This document shows, piece after piece, positions 8,672 to 18,132 of a DNA stretch of 64,000 bases (positions within the stretch are counted from its first letter, which is position 1; each line of letters starts with the position of its first letter). The stretch covers positions 62,001-126,000 of the forward strand of contig JAMPBO010000001.1 of the NCBI GenBank assembly GCA_023666705.1. Direction: 5' to 3'. A model generated the notes under the pieces. It was not told the DNA's origin and made no database searches. It was given only the letters and a program-made list of their open reading frames with translations. The DNA is from Bacteroides sp. (GTDB lineage Bacteria > Bacillota > Clostridia > Lachnospirales > Lachnospiraceae). A program made the position numbers and the translations under genes.

Positions 8672-10558
8672 TTATACAATCCGCTTAAATTTCTTTTCCA
8701 GCTCCTGCTCGCTTATGGATATAATCGTCGGTCTTCCGTGCGGACACGTGTAAGGATTTTCTAAAGTCAGCAGCTTTTCAATCAGTGCATTTGCTTCCGC
8801 TAATGTAATTTGCGTATTTCCCTTGATTGCTGCCTTACATGCCATGGTTGAAAGCCGTTTAATAAAAACATCATCCGTTACATATCCCGAATTGTTAATC
8901 AGGGATCCGACAAACTCCATAAACATCTGTCTTCCGTGTATGCCATAAATATTTGATGGTACTGCATTAATTTTAAACTCATTTCCGCCAAATTCCACAA
9001 TATCATAGCCAATTTTCATAAACAGGTCATAATGGTCAAGGATTGCCTGCCGCTCTGCATAGGAAACCGTAATTACCATAGGCGGCATAAGCTGCTGTGA
9101 TAATACCTCACGTCCCTTAAGGGTGCTCATCAGTTCCTCATATTTGACCTTTTCATGGGCGGCATGCTGATCCATGATATAAAGATTTTTTTCATATTCC
9201 ATCAGCCAATAGGTTCCAAATACCTGTCCGATAATCCTGTGCTTTGGTCTTGCCTTTTGCGTGAGAAAATCGTCGTCAAACATACTGGTCTGCCTGTCTG
9301 CCTGGGCAGTGTACTGCACACCCTTATCCCGCATCACCGTGTTTTCAATCTGCTCTGCATAATTTGGCGTTTGGGGTTCCTCATTTTTACTTTGCTGTTC
9401 CTCATTTTTCTTTAAGGATTCCAGTATCTTATAGGTAGGACTATACTTTCCTGCCCTGATGTCAGGCTTAGGTGTATGGTGTTCCTTCCGGTTCACCTCA
9501 TATGGCTCCGCAGGCTTTGTCTTTTCTGCCGCAGGTTCTTCTTTTTCCCCGTAAGAAACCTCCTTCGGAATAATTTCTTTTCCGTTTAGGGCATCCTTTA
9601 TCGTGTGGGTAATCGTCTCAAACAACTGCTTTTCATTGTCATATTTGAATTCCATCTTGGTCGGATGCACATTGATATCGCATTTTTCGGTAGGCAGGTC
9701 AATATAAAGCACGGTAAACGGGAACTTATGCTGCATGACAAAGGTTTTGTAGCCCTCCTCAATTGCCCTGTTTACCACGTTGCTTCTGATAAATCTCCGG
9801 TTAATGAAATAAGTTTCCAAGCCTCTGTTGCCTCGTGCAATAAAAGGCTTTCCGATATATCCGCTGATTTTGATGTCGCCGTCCTCACAGCTTACCTCCA
9901 TAATGTTGGATGTGATATCCCTGCCAAACAGCTCATAAATTGTATTTTTTAAATCTCCGTTTCCTGAGCTGCTAATCTTTGCCTGTCCATTCACAATCAG
10001 CTTTAAGGCAATATCAGGATGTGACAATGCAATCCGAAGCACTAAATCAGCAATATAAGAAGCCTCTGTCATGGAGGATTTTAAGAATTTTTTTCTGGCA
10101 GGCGTATTATAAAACAGATTTCTTACTACTATGGTTGTTCCTTCCGGAACACCAATCTCCTTAAGCTCCTCCTCCACACCGCCATTTATCACGTATTTTA
10201 CGCCCGTTATGGAGCCGGCGGTTTTGGTCACCATCTCGCACTGTGACACGGCGGCAATGGTCGAAAGTGCTTCTCCGCGAAAGCCAAGTGAAGTAATGTA
10301 GGATAAGTCCTCTACCGTTTCAATTTTGCTTGTGGCATGACGTAAATATGCAGTCTGGACCTGCTCCTTCGGTATTCCGCAGCCGTTATCCGTCACCCGG
10401 ATAAAGGAAAGTCCGCCTTCCTTTATCTCTACCGTTATGGCAGTGGCACCTGCATCGATGGAGTTTTCCAAAAGCTCCTTGACAACGGAGGAAGGGCGTT
10501 CGATTACTTCTCCCGCAGCGATTTTATCTATTGTTGTCTGGTCAAGCAATTTAATCAT
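8672..10558 (-). CDS. mutL: DNA mismatch repair endonuclease MutL
   Basis: MutL (628 residues) couples MutS mismatch recognition to strand nicking. The N-terminal GHKL ATPase shows ELLENSIDAGAT, DNGCGIP and GFRGEALST; HPTKMEF marks the end of the N-terminal half. The C-terminal dimerisation domain carries the endonuclease motif DQHAAHEK (about residue 464) plus ACKAAIKG and CPHGRP, so this is the nicking type of MutL found in bacteria without MutH. A low-complexity, charged linker rich in E, K and P spans about 330-430. It follows mutS by 7 bp. Confidence 0.98.
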   Translation of the reverse strand: MIKLLDQTTIDKIAAGEVIERPSSVVKELLENSIDAGATAITVEIKEGGLSFIRVTDNGCGIPKEQVQTAYLRHATSKIETVEDLSYITSLGFRGEALSTIAAVSQCEMVTKTAGSITGVKYVINGGVEEELKEIGVPEGTTIVVRNLFYNTPARKKFLKSSMTEASYIADLVLRIALSHPDIALKLIVNGQAKISSSGNGDLKNTIYELFGRDITSNIMEVSCEDGDIKISGYIGKPFIARGNRGLETYFINRRFIRSNVVNRAIEEGYKTFVMQHKFPFTVLYIDLPTEKCDINVHPTKMEFKYDNEKQLFETITHTIKDALNGKEIIPKEVSYGEKEEPAAEKTKPAEPYEVNRKEHHTPKPDIRAGKYSPTYKILESLKKNEEQQSKNEEPQTPNYAEQIENTVMRDKGVQYTAQADRQTSMFDDDFLTQKARPKHRIIGQVFGTYWLMEYEKNLYIMDQHAAHEKVKYEELMSTLKGREVLSQQLMPPMVITVSYAERQAILDHYDLFMKIGYDIVEFGGNEFKINAVPSNIYGIHGRQMFMEFVGSLINNSGYVTDDVFIKRLSTMACKAAIKGNTQITLAEANALIEKLLTLENPYTCPHGRPTIISISEQELEKKFKRIV

Positions 10559-10565
10559 ATCAGAC

Positions 10566-13208
10566 TTATCCTTTCAATCTTTCCTTTAGCTCCTGAAGAT
10601 ATAGCATCGCCTTCATCGGCGTCATGTTATCCAAATCAAGGTTTTTAAGCTCATTTGCAACCGTCATTTCAACAGGCGATGAGAACAGTGACATCTGTTC
10701 ATAGGATGGCTTATTGTCAGCCTTACCACTGTCGTCATGCTTATTTACCGTTTTGGTATCAATTCCTTTTGCCTTGAGAAGCAAATCCGAATCAATCAGC
10801 TGGTCACATATTTCCCTCGCACGGACAAGCACCTGCTCCGGAACACCTGCAAGCCTTGCAACCTGAATGCCGTAGCTCCTGTCTGCACCGCCTTTAATGA
10901 TTTTCCGTAAGAAAACAATGGACTCCCCATCCTCCTTTACGGCGATACAATAATTATTCACGGCGGACAGCTTTCCCTCAAGCTCCGTCAGTTCATGGTA
11001 ATGTGTTGCAAACAATGTCTTTGCACCTAAAATATCTTTATCCGCAATATATTCTACAACCGCCCACGCAATACTGAGACCGTCAAAGGTGGAGGTTCCC
11101 CGTCCGATTTCATCCAGTATAATCAGACTGTTTTTCGTTGCATTTCTAAGGATGTTGGCAACCTCATTCATTTCAATCATAAAGGTTGACTGCCCCGATG
11201 CCAAATCATCCGATGCACCTACCCTTGTAAAGATTCTGTCACAAAGTCCGATATTGGCATAGCCTGCAGGAACAAATGAGCCAATCTGTGCCATCAGCAC
11301 AATCAGTGCCGTCTGACGCATGTATGTAGATTTTCCTGCCATGTTTGGTCCTGTTATAATGGAGATACGACTCATGGAATTGTCCAGAAATGTATCGTTA
11401 TCAACGAAATTACCGTCTCCGATTACCTTTTCCACAACAGGATGTCTGCCATTTTTAATATCTATTACACCATTCTCATTTATTTCAGGTCTGACATAAT
11501 GATTTTTCACTGCAACATATGAAAGGGATGCAAGGGCATCAAGCTCCGCAATATAATGTGCCGTATTTTTCACACGCTTTACTGTTTCACCAAGCTTGTC
11601 CCGAAGAATGACATACTGCTCGTATTCCAGCCCGTAAAGCTTATCCTCGGCACCGAGAATCGTATTTGATAAATCCTCAAGCTCATCCGTTGTATACCGT
11701 TCCGCATTTGCAAGTGTCTGCTTCCTTATAAAATAATCAGGCACCTGCTCCTTAAAGGAATTTGTAACCTCAAAATAATAACCGAATATCTTGTTATATT
11801 TGATACGGAGATTTTTAATTCCCGTTTTTTGACGTTCCTGTTCCTCAAGCCCGGCAAGCCAGCTTTTACAATTTGTCTTTGCATCCTTAAGCTTATCAAT
11901 CTGACTGTCATAGCCCGGCTTAAAAATGCCTCCCTCCTTAATTGCAATGGGCGGCTCATCCTCGATGGCAGAATCAATCAGTACATATAAATCATCAAGC
12001 GTATCCAAATCCTCATATATGGCTTTAAACCTTGGGGCATCAAGCTCCCGTAAAAGATTTTTAATGTCAGGAAGATACTGAATGGAATTTTTGAAGGAAA
12101 GCAAATCCCGTGGGTTTGCCGTCTTTAATGTTATTCTTGCAAGCAGCCGTTCCAGGTCATAAATGGAATTTAAATATTCCCGCAGTTCCTCCCTCGTTAT
12201 CATTGCAGTATTTAAATTTTCAATGGAGGTAAGTCTGTCCTCTATGGCTTCCTTATCCATAAGGGGCTGCTCCACATATTCACGTAACAGCCTTGCCCCC
12301 ATGGCTGTCCTTGTCTTGTCCAGTACCCAGAGCAGGGAACCCTTTTTCTGCTTGTCCCGGATGGTTTCTGTAAGCTCAAGATTTCTTCTTGTGGCAGCAT
12401 CGATAACCATGTAGGATTCTACAGAGTAAATGTTGATGCTGTTTATATGGTTTAAGCTGTTCATCTGCGTATCATACAAATATTGAAGCAGTGCACCGGA
12501 CGCAGAAACCATTGCAGGAAAATCAGACAACCCCAAGCCCTGCAGACTGTTTACCTTAAAATGCTTTTGCAACAGGCGTGTTGTGTTATCCAAATCAAAA
12601 TAACGTCCATCCACAACCGATTTTGTAATGGAAAGCTTATCAATAATAAAGCCAAAATCATTGGACGAAAAATCAAAATCCTCCCTGCATATCAACTCTG
12701 ACGGCTGATATTTGTTAAGCTCATCTATCACCTTTTCCTCTGACTTTACCGTACAGGTTTTAAAAATTCCCGTGGATAAATCTGTCACGGCAATTCCGTA
12801 TCTGTCTTTCAGACAGGATATACACATAATATAATTATTTTTTCCCTCGTCGAGAAGCTCCGTTGACATGTTTGTTCCCGGAGTTACAATTTTTATTACC
12901 TCACGCTTTACAAGTCCCTTTGCGAGACGCGGATCCTCCACCTGCTCTCCTATGGCAACCCGATAGCCCTTTTCCACAAGGCGGTTAATATATGTATCAG
13001 CAGCATGATATGGCACACCGCACATCGGTGCCCGTTCCTCCATACCGCACTCTTTTCCCGTCAGGGTGATTTCCAGCTCCCTTGATGCAAGCAATGCATC
13101 GTCAAAAAACATTTCGTAAAAATCACCGACTCTATAAAATAACAGACAGTCCTTATACTGCTCCTTTGTCACCAGATATTGCTCCATCATAGGAGAAAGC
13201 TTAGCCAC
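10566..13208 (-). CDS. mutS: DNA mismatch repair protein MutS
   Basis: MutS (880 residues) binds mismatches and signals to MutL. The mismatch-recognition motif GDFYEMF is near residue 35, and the ATPase domain shows Walker A GPNMAGKSTYM (about 620), the DEIGRGTSTFDG Walker B region and the ATHYHEL segment. I choose the GTG at 13206-13208, giving the family-typical N terminus MAKLSPMMEQYL, rather than the ATG four codons upstream, whose ribosome-site match lies flush against it. mutL follows after 7 bp. Confidence 0.97.
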   Translation of the reverse strand: MAKLSPMMEQYLVTKEQYKDCLLFYRVGDFYEMFFDDALLASRELEITLTGKECGMEERAPMCGVPYHAADTYINRLVEKGYRVAIGEQVEDPRLAKGLVKREVIKIVTPGTNMSTELLDEGKNNYIMCISCLKDRYGIAVTDLSTGIFKTCTVKSEEKVIDELNKYQPSELICREDFDFSSNDFGFIIDKLSITKSVVDGRYFDLDNTTRLLQKHFKVNSLQGLGLSDFPAMVSASGALLQYLYDTQMNSLNHINSINIYSVESYMVIDAATRRNLELTETIRDKQKKGSLLWVLDKTRTAMGARLLREYVEQPLMDKEAIEDRLTSIENLNTAMITREELREYLNSIYDLERLLARITLKTANPRDLLSFKNSIQYLPDIKNLLRELDAPRFKAIYEDLDTLDDLYVLIDSAIEDEPPIAIKEGGIFKPGYDSQIDKLKDAKTNCKSWLAGLEEQERQKTGIKNLRIKYNKIFGYYFEVTNSFKEQVPDYFIRKQTLANAERYTTDELEDLSNTILGAEDKLYGLEYEQYVILRDKLGETVKRVKNTAHYIAELDALASLSYVAVKNHYVRPEINENGVIDIKNGRHPVVEKVIGDGNFVDNDTFLDNSMSRISIITGPNMAGKSTYMRQTALIVLMAQIGSFVPAGYANIGLCDRIFTRVGASDDLASGQSTFMIEMNEVANILRNATKNSLIILDEIGRGTSTFDGLSIAWAVVEYIADKDILGAKTLFATHYHELTELEGKLSAVNNYCIAVKEDGESIVFLRKIIKGGADRSYGIQVARLAGVPEQVLVRAREICDQLIDSDLLLKAKGIDTKTVNKHDDSGKADNKPSYEQMSLFSSPVEMTVANELKNLDLDNMTPMKAMLYLQELKERLKG

Positions 13209-13241
13209 GTCATCACCCATCCTTTCGTATTTTAAGGAAAT

Positions 13242-14693
13242 TTATACTTGTTCACCCATAAAATAAAAGCCCTTACATTCATCCAGTCTGACAGTTACAA
13301 GCTGACCAATAAGCGTACTGCTTCCCTTAAAATGAACGGTTATGTTTTCACTTGTACGTCCTGTTACAAGGCGGCTGTCCTGATTATTTATCTCCTCAAC
13401 CAAAACCTCCCTGCATGTGCCCTCGTATCTCTTTATCTGATTGTTTGATATGGTGTTGACCCGTTCCAACAATCTGTTAAAACGCTCCTTTACAACTTCT
13501 GCCGAAATCTGGTTGTCCATGGAAGCGGCTGGGGTACCTGTTCTTTTTGAATAAATAAATGTAAATGCCTGGTCAAATTTAACCCGTTCCACCACATCAA
13601 GGGTTTCCAGAAAATCCTCCTCGGTCTCGCCAGGGAAACCGACCATAATATCCGTTGTCAGCGATATATCAGGCATTGCAGCTCTTATTTTATCCACAAG
13701 TGCCAAATAATGCTCCTTTGTATACCTCCGGTTCATTTTGTCAAGGATTGCTGACGAGCCTGACTGGACTGGCAAATGAAGATGTCTGCAAATCTTGTCA
13801 TTGGCAGCCATAACTGCTATCAGCTCGTCCGACAAATCCTTTGGATGGCTTGTCATAAATCTGATACGTGAAAGCTTTGGAATCTGACACACCATTTCCA
13901 AAAGCTGTGGAAATGTAATCTGCTCATCATCCGTCAATTGGACAATCTTTCCATCTGTATAGTCAAATATTTTTCCGTAGGAATTTACGTTCTGCCCCAG
14001 AAGCATAACCTCTTTTACACCGCACTCCGTAAGCCTTTTGATTTCATCCAATATCTCATCAGGTCTTCTACTCTTTTCCCGTCCTCTCACATAAGGAACA
14101 ATACAATAGGTACAGAAATTATTGCAGCCAAACATAATATTGACACCTGATTTAAAGCTGTATTTTCTTTTTTGCGGAAGTGCCTCCACGGTCTGCTCTC
14201 CCTGCCTTAGGACCTCAATAACCTGATTTTTTGTGTTAAGCTGTATGCTTAAAAGCTCTGCCAGCTTGTATATGTTATGCGTCCCGAAGATAATATCAAC
14301 AAAGCTATACTTCTTCTTTATTGTTTCTATCACATGGGGTTCCTGCATCATACAGCCGCACAGACAGATAATCATGTCGGGATTGTTCTGTTTGAGACTT
14401 TTTAAATGTCCCAAATGACCGTAAAGCTTCTGATTGGCGTTTTCCCTTACCGTACATGTATTGTATATGACAAGGTCAGCATTTTCCCCCTCCTGCTCAC
14501 AAAAACCAATTACATCCAAGATACCCTTTAGCTTTTCGGAATCATGGGCATTCATCTGACATCCAAAGGTCGTTACGCAATACGTCAATTCACGGTTTTT
14601 CTTTGTGCTGATATCATGTATCTGTTCCTTGCATATATTCATAAAATAATATTGTCTGTCTGGCTCCATAAGATGAGCCCTATTTGTATCCAT
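13242..14693 (-). CDS. miaB: tRNA-2-methylthio-N6-dimethylallyladenosine synthase MiaB
   Basis: MiaB (483 residues) is the radical SAM enzyme that converts i6A37 to ms2i6A37. The N-terminal UPF0004 domain has the cluster cysteines in TFGCQMNAHDSE and CGCMMQ, the radical SAM motif is CNNFCTYCIVP (CxxxCxxC), and a C-terminal TRAM domain ends the protein. The start is taken as the ATG at 14691-14693 because it follows GAGAGGA at good spacing, and because the predicted promoter would begin transcription at about 14733, too close to the upstream ATG at 14732. It is the first gene of the miaB-mutS-mutL-miaA operon. Confidence 0.97.
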   Translation of the reverse strand: MDTNRAHLMEPDRQYYFMNICKEQIHDISTKKNRELTYCVTTFGCQMNAHDSEKLKGILDVIGFCEQEGENADLVIYNTCTVRENANQKLYGHLGHLKSLKQNNPDMIICLCGCMMQEPHVIETIKKKYSFVDIIFGTHNIYKLAELLSIQLNTKNQVIEVLRQGEQTVEALPQKRKYSFKSGVNIMFGCNNFCTYCIVPYVRGREKSRRPDEILDEIKRLTECGVKEVMLLGQNVNSYGKIFDYTDGKIVQLTDDEQITFPQLLEMVCQIPKLSRIRFMTSHPKDLSDELIAVMAANDKICRHLHLPVQSGSSAILDKMNRRYTKEHYLALVDKIRAAMPDISLTTDIMVGFPGETEEDFLETLDVVERVKFDQAFTFIYSKRTGTPAASMDNQISAEVVKERFNRLLERVNTISNNQIKRYEGTCREVLVEEINNQDSRLVTGRTSENITVHFKGSSTLIGQLVTVRLDECKGFYFMGEQV

Positions 14694-14739
14694 ATGTAAT
14701 ATCCTCTCATTAATCATTTCTAAATCGTTCAACTGAATA

Positions 14740-14768
14740 ATTATAAGACAGATATTTCATTTTTTCAA
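14740..14768 (-). promoter_or_regulatory. Sigma-A type promoter of miaB-mutSL operon
   Basis: On the minus strand TTGAAA (14763-14768) and TATAAT (14740-14745) are separated by exactly 17 bp. Transcription would start near 14733, about 40 bases before the miaB start codon. The terminator of the preceding LysM gene lies just upstream. Confidence 0.8.
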
Positions 14769-14792
14769 CCATGTAAATGTAACAAAAACAAA

Positions 14793-14817
14793 GGGGCTGC
14801 CAATTGAATGCAGCCCC
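14793..14817 (-). terminator. Intrinsic terminator of the LysM/YneA-like gene
   Basis: An 8-bp perfect GC-rich stem (GGGGCTGC with GCAGCCCC) with a 9-base loop lies 26 bp after the stop codon and is followed on the minus strand by a T-rich stretch (TTTGTTTTTG). Confidence 0.85.
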
Positions 14818-14843
14818 AGTGCAAAAGGTGTAAAATGGTAACT

Positions 14844-15176
14844 CTACATTGGTGCTCCATAATAAGGAACTATGATAGATGCACCATTATAAAGGGTGTC
14901 GCTTGTTAATCCGTTAATCTCCATGACCTCTGCAATGTAGGCTTCCATAGAGTCATATTCCTCTGATATGTACTCCTTGGCGATACTCCAAAGGGTATCG
15001 TCTCTCTCAACGGATATACACTTGAAATACTTTTCGTTGTGTGTGTTTGCACTTACATCACGGCTTATGCCTGATGCACCAAATATAATGACAGAGGCAA
15101 CAAGTAAAATACTTATGCAAAGGATAAGTTTCCTGTAATTGCTATGAATAAAATAAATGACTGTTTGTTTGTTCAT
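14844..15176 (-). CDS. LysM-domain membrane protein, probable SOS cell-division inhibitor (YneA-like)
   Basis: This 110-residue protein has one N-terminal membrane helix (about residues 13-37) and a C-terminal LysM peptidoglycan-binding domain (about 52-106) with the pattern DTLWSIAKEY..NGL. This is the layout of YneA, the SOS-induced division inhibitor of Bacillus. The start chosen is the ATG at 15174-15176, placed behind a strong AGGAGGTGAT site; a longer frame from 15206 would read through the operator. Its promoter carries three LexA-type boxes (separate entry), which strongly supports an SOS role. lexA itself is not adjacent, unlike in Bacillus. Homology to YneA is inferred from architecture and regulation, since sequence conservation in this group is poor. 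Confidence 0.85.
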   Translation of the reverse strand: MNKQTVIYFIHSNYRKLILCISILLVASVIIFGASGISRDVSANTHNEKYFKCISVERDDTLWSIAKEYISEEYDSMEAYIAEVMEINGLTSDTLYNGASIIVPYYGAPM

Positions 15177-15189
15177 ACTATCACCTCCT

Positions 15190-15201
15190 GAACGTGTGTT
15201 C
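15190..15201. promoter_or_regulatory. LexA (SOS) box 1, downstream of the start site
   Basis: GAAC-GTGT-GTTC is a perfect dyad matching the Gram-positive LexA/DinR consensus (GAACNNNNGTTC). It lies between the predicted transcription start and the ribosome site of the LysM gene. Confidence 0.87.
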
Positions 15202-15214
15202 TTCAACTGTTATT

Positions 15215-15243
15215 ACTATACCGTACATTTGTTCGTTTGTCAA
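15215..15243 (-). promoter_or_regulatory. Promoter of the LysM/YneA-like gene
   Basis: On the minus strand a consensus -35 TTGACA (15238-15243) and a -10 TATAGT (15215-15220) are separated by exactly 17 bp. The spacer itself contains a LexA-type box. Transcription would start around 15208. Confidence 0.9.
15223..15234. promoter_or_regulatory. LexA (SOS) box 2, inside the promoter spacer
   Basis: Read on the minus strand this is GAAC-AAAT-GTAC, one base off the GAACNNNNGTTC dyad. It lies wholly between the -35 and -10 elements, so bound LexA would block RNA polymerase. Its centre is 33 bp from that of box 1. Confidence 0.75.
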
Positions 15244-15253
15244 TACTTTTTTC

Positions 15254-15265
15254 GAATAAATGTTC
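15254..15265. promoter_or_regulatory. LexA (SOS) box 3, upstream of -35
   Basis: GAAT-AAAT-GTTC has one mismatch to the dyad. Its centre is 31 bp from that of box 2, so the three boxes are about three helical turns apart and on one face of the DNA. Confidence 0.7.
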
Positions 15266-15394
15266 TTTTTTTTGATATAAACGCTTTACTATCATATTTA
15301 CATTTATCCCTGTATTGTCCTGCCGCCTCTATATATTTGTTTTACCATATCATTTGTCCCATAAACGTCTCTTTCAAATAAAAATACTTGGTCA

Positions 15395-15423
15395 TTGTAC
15401 GAAAAAAAAATTTATGCTAGAAT
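15395..15423 (+). promoter_or_regulatory. Promoter of the ttcA-like gene
   Basis: TTGTAC (15395-15400) and TAGAAT (15418-15423) are 17 bp apart, about 50 bases upstream of the ATG at 15470. It diverges from the SOS-controlled LysM promoter. Confidence 0.6.
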
Positions 15424-15469
15424 AACTTGCAGCTTCACTTATATTTTGATGCGGAAAGGAAGAACGATT

Positions 15470-16183
15470 ATGAAGCTTCAAAAGCTTTTAAGCTATACGA
15501 GAAAAGCGGTTGACACCTATGGAATGATAGAGGAAAATGACAAAATTGCAGTTGGTATATCAGGTGGAAAGGACAGTCTTACACTTTTATATGCCCTTGC
15601 AAATTTAAGAAGATTTTATCCGAAGCATTTTGATATAATTGCCATCACGGTTAATCTTGGAATTCCCGGCTTTGAAACAGAGGAAATAAAAAAGCTCTGT
15701 GACCGTCTTGGTGTAGAATACTACGTTCTGGACACAGAGATTTATGAGATTATATTTCATGTCCGGAAGGAGTCAAACCCATGCTCCCTGTGTGCAAAAA
15801 TGAGAAAGGGGGCCTTAAATGACAAAATTGTCTCACTTGGCTGTAACAAGCTTGCCTATGCCCATCACAAGGATGATATTATAGAAACCTTTATGATGTC
15901 CCTGATATATGAAGGACGTATTCATACATTTGCACCCGTTACCTATCTTGACCGTTCCGGGCTTACACTGATACGCCCGCTCATGTTCTGCAATGAAGGT
16001 GAAATTAAAGCGTTTGAACGACAGATGGAGCTTCCTGTCGTAAAAGCAAGGTGTCCTGCTGACGGCTTTACCAAACGGGAATATGCTAAAAATCTAATCA
16101 AGTCACTTGAGGCAGAAAATCCCGGCTGTAGGGAAAAAATATTTAACGCCATCTTAAATGGAAATATTAAGGGTTGGCAATAA
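15470..16183 (+). CDS. TtcA-family tRNA 2-thiocytidine synthetase-like protein
   Basis: This 237-residue protein belongs to the TtcA/TtuA group of ATP pyrophosphatases that thiolate tRNA. The PP-loop GISGGKDSLTLLY is at about residues 28-40, and the CxxC pair in NPCSLCAKM together with the later Cys in KARCPADGF are the usual iron-sulphur cluster ligands. The ATG at 15470 is preceded by a GGAAAGGAAG site; an ATG at 15395 lies inside the promoter and is rejected. It is one of only two plus-strand genes here. Its 3' end overlaps that of the convergent nadE by 17 bp. Many Clostridia carry such a paralogue, and the exact modified base is not known for all members. Confidence 0.88.
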   Translation: MKLQKLLSYTRKAVDTYGMIEENDKIAVGISGGKDSLTLLYALANLRRFYPKHFDIIAITVNLGIPGFETEEIKKLCDRLGVEYYVLDTEIYEIIFHVRKESNPCSLCAKMRKGALNDKIVSLGCNKLAYAHHKDDIIETFMMSLIYEGRIHTFAPVTYLDRSGLTLIRPLMFCNEGEIKAFERQMELPVVKARCPADGFTKREYAKNLIKSLEAENPGCREKIFNAILNGNIKGWQ

Positions 16184-18128
16184 GCTCTGCAAGCTGCTTC
16201 TGCCACATGTGAAGTGACGCATCACTTGGCATACGCCAGTCACCCCGCGGGGAAAGACACACACTTCCCACCTTAACTCCGTCAGGCATACAGCTTCGCT
16301 TAAACTGCTGGGTGAAAAACCGTTTATAAAATGTATTCATCCATTTTAAAATAATATCGCCTGTATAAATTCCTTTAAATGCTTTTTTTGCCATATAGTA
16401 TATCTTATCCGGTGCAAATCCGTACCTCACAACATAATATAAAAAGAAATCATGAAGCTCATACGGACCCACAAAATCCTCCGTTTTTTGTGTGATATTG
16501 CCGTTTTCGTCAGGCGGTAAAAGTTCAGGGCTGATTGGCGTATCAATAATATCCATCAGCACGTCTGTACTGTTCGGAAATAAATTATGCCTGATAACGC
16601 TGTCAATCATCCATTTGACAAGTGTTTTCGGAATGCTTGCATTTACGCCGTACATACTCATCTGGTCCGCATTGTAGGTACACCAGCCAAGTGCCAGTTC
16701 ACTTAAATCTCCCGTTCCGACAACAATAGCACCTATTTTGTTGGCATAGTCCATCAGCACCTGCGTTCTCTCACGTGCCTGCACATTTTCAAATGTAACA
16801 TCCTTGTTTTTCGGGTCATGACCGATATCCCTGTAATGTGTCAGGCATGCCTCGGCAATCGGAATTATTTTTGTGTCAATCTGAAGACTGCTCATCAGCT
16901 TCAGGGAATTGTTGTAGGTCCGGTCTGTGGTTCCAAAGGCAGGCATGGTGATTCCAACCAGATTTGTCATCGGCAGTCCAAGCCGTTCCAAGGTTTTGGC
17001 ACAAACAAGCAACGTGAGCGTGGAATCCATGCCGCCAGAAACGCCGACAACCATTTTTCCGTCCGTGACACTGAGTCGTTTGGCAAGACCACCGACCTGC
17101 ATGTTAAAGATATCATTGCATCTTGAAAGCCGTTTCATTTCATTGACAGGAATAAACGGATATTTTTGCACATTGTATATGGAGCCGTCAGAACCAAGGA
17201 AAGCATCCTTGATATGAATTTCACGGATGGCAACATTTTTACAGTATGCACTATAGGAATCCTTGTAGGTTTTTCCCTTGATTCTGTCCGCTCTTATTTT
17301 TCCAAGGTCAATATCTGATACAAGCAGATAATTGTTATCGGCAATCTTTTTATTTTCGATTAAAACACGTCCGTTTTCCACAATCATGGAATGTCCTGAA
17401 AATATTAAATCCGTCGTGGACTCACTTGAGCCTGCAGATGTATAAATGTACTCACACATAAGGGCAACAGACTTGCTCTTTACGATATTGCGTCTGTACT
17501 CACGTTTGCCGATTGTATCATTGCTTGCCGAGAGGTTTAATATGATTTCCGCTCCGGATACCGCCATCCATGTGGACGGTGACACGGGTGCCCACATATC
17601 CTCGCAAATTTCCACACCGAGTGTAAGTCTTCCGCAGAAATTATATATGATGTCATTTCCCACAGGAATTTTGTAATCCTCACAGTCGGTTGCCACATCG
17701 GTTGCAGAAACCTCTGATGCAGAAAGGTCTGCGGCATAGGAAAACCACCGTTTCTCATAAAACTCATTATAATTTGGGATAAATGATTTAATGTTGATGC
17801 CATGAATGATACCGTCAAATATAATGTATGCGGCATTAAACAGCTGGTTTTCTATTTTACAAGGTGCCCCTACCGCAATAATCATGTTAAGATTGGCGGA
17901 TGCCTTAACAATACGGCTTATTGCCGTTTTACATGAATCAAGCAGCACATCCTGAAAAAACAGGTCCCCACAAGTATAACCGGTGATGCAAAGCTCAGGA
18001 AAACAAATGATATCTACATTTTGCCTGTGTGCCTTTTCCAGTATATTGATAATCTGGTCCGTATTATAGTCAACGTCAGCAACCTTAACATCCGGTACTG
18101 CAGTACAAATTCTGTAATAATCAAACAT
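16167..18128 (-). CDS. nadE: Glutamine-dependent NAD+ synthetase NadE
   Basis: This 653-residue protein makes NAD+ from deamido-NAD+ using glutamine. The N-terminal nitrilase-type glutaminase (about 1-280) shows the nucleophilic cysteine in GVEICEDMW (about 178), and the C-terminal synthetase has the PP-loop GVSGGMDST (about 364) and GTGDLSELALGW. Its length fits the two-domain form. I take the ATG at 18126-18128, which follows AGAGGTGA, instead of the GTG at 18143 that overlaps recU. It follows recU by 4 bp. Confidence 0.96.
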   Translation of the reverse strand: MFDYYRICTAVPDVKVADVDYNTDQIINILEKAHRQNVDIICFPELCITGYTCGDLFFQDVLLDSCKTAISRIVKASANLNMIIAVGAPCKIENQLFNAAYIIFDGIIHGINIKSFIPNYNEFYEKRWFSYAADLSASEVSATDVATDCEDYKIPVGNDIIYNFCGRLTLGVEICEDMWAPVSPSTWMAVSGAEIILNLSASNDTIGKREYRRNIVKSKSVALMCEYIYTSAGSSESTTDLIFSGHSMIVENGRVLIENKKIADNNYLLVSDIDLGKIRADRIKGKTYKDSYSAYCKNVAIREIHIKDAFLGSDGSIYNVQKYPFIPVNEMKRLSRCNDIFNMQVGGLAKRLSVTDGKMVVGVSGGMDSTLTLLVCAKTLERLGLPMTNLVGITMPAFGTTDRTYNNSLKLMSSLQIDTKIIPIAEACLTHYRDIGHDPKNKDVTFENVQARERTQVLMDYANKIGAIVVGTGDLSELALGWCTYNADQMSMYGVNASIPKTLVKWMIDSVIRHNLFPNSTDVLMDIIDTPISPELLPPDENGNITQKTEDFVGPYELHDFFLYYVVRYGFAPDKIYYMAKKAFKGIYTGDIILKWMNTFYKRFFTQQFKRSCMPDGVKVGSVCLSPRGDWRMPSDASLHMWQKQLAELIANP

Positions 18129-18132
18129 TTTT

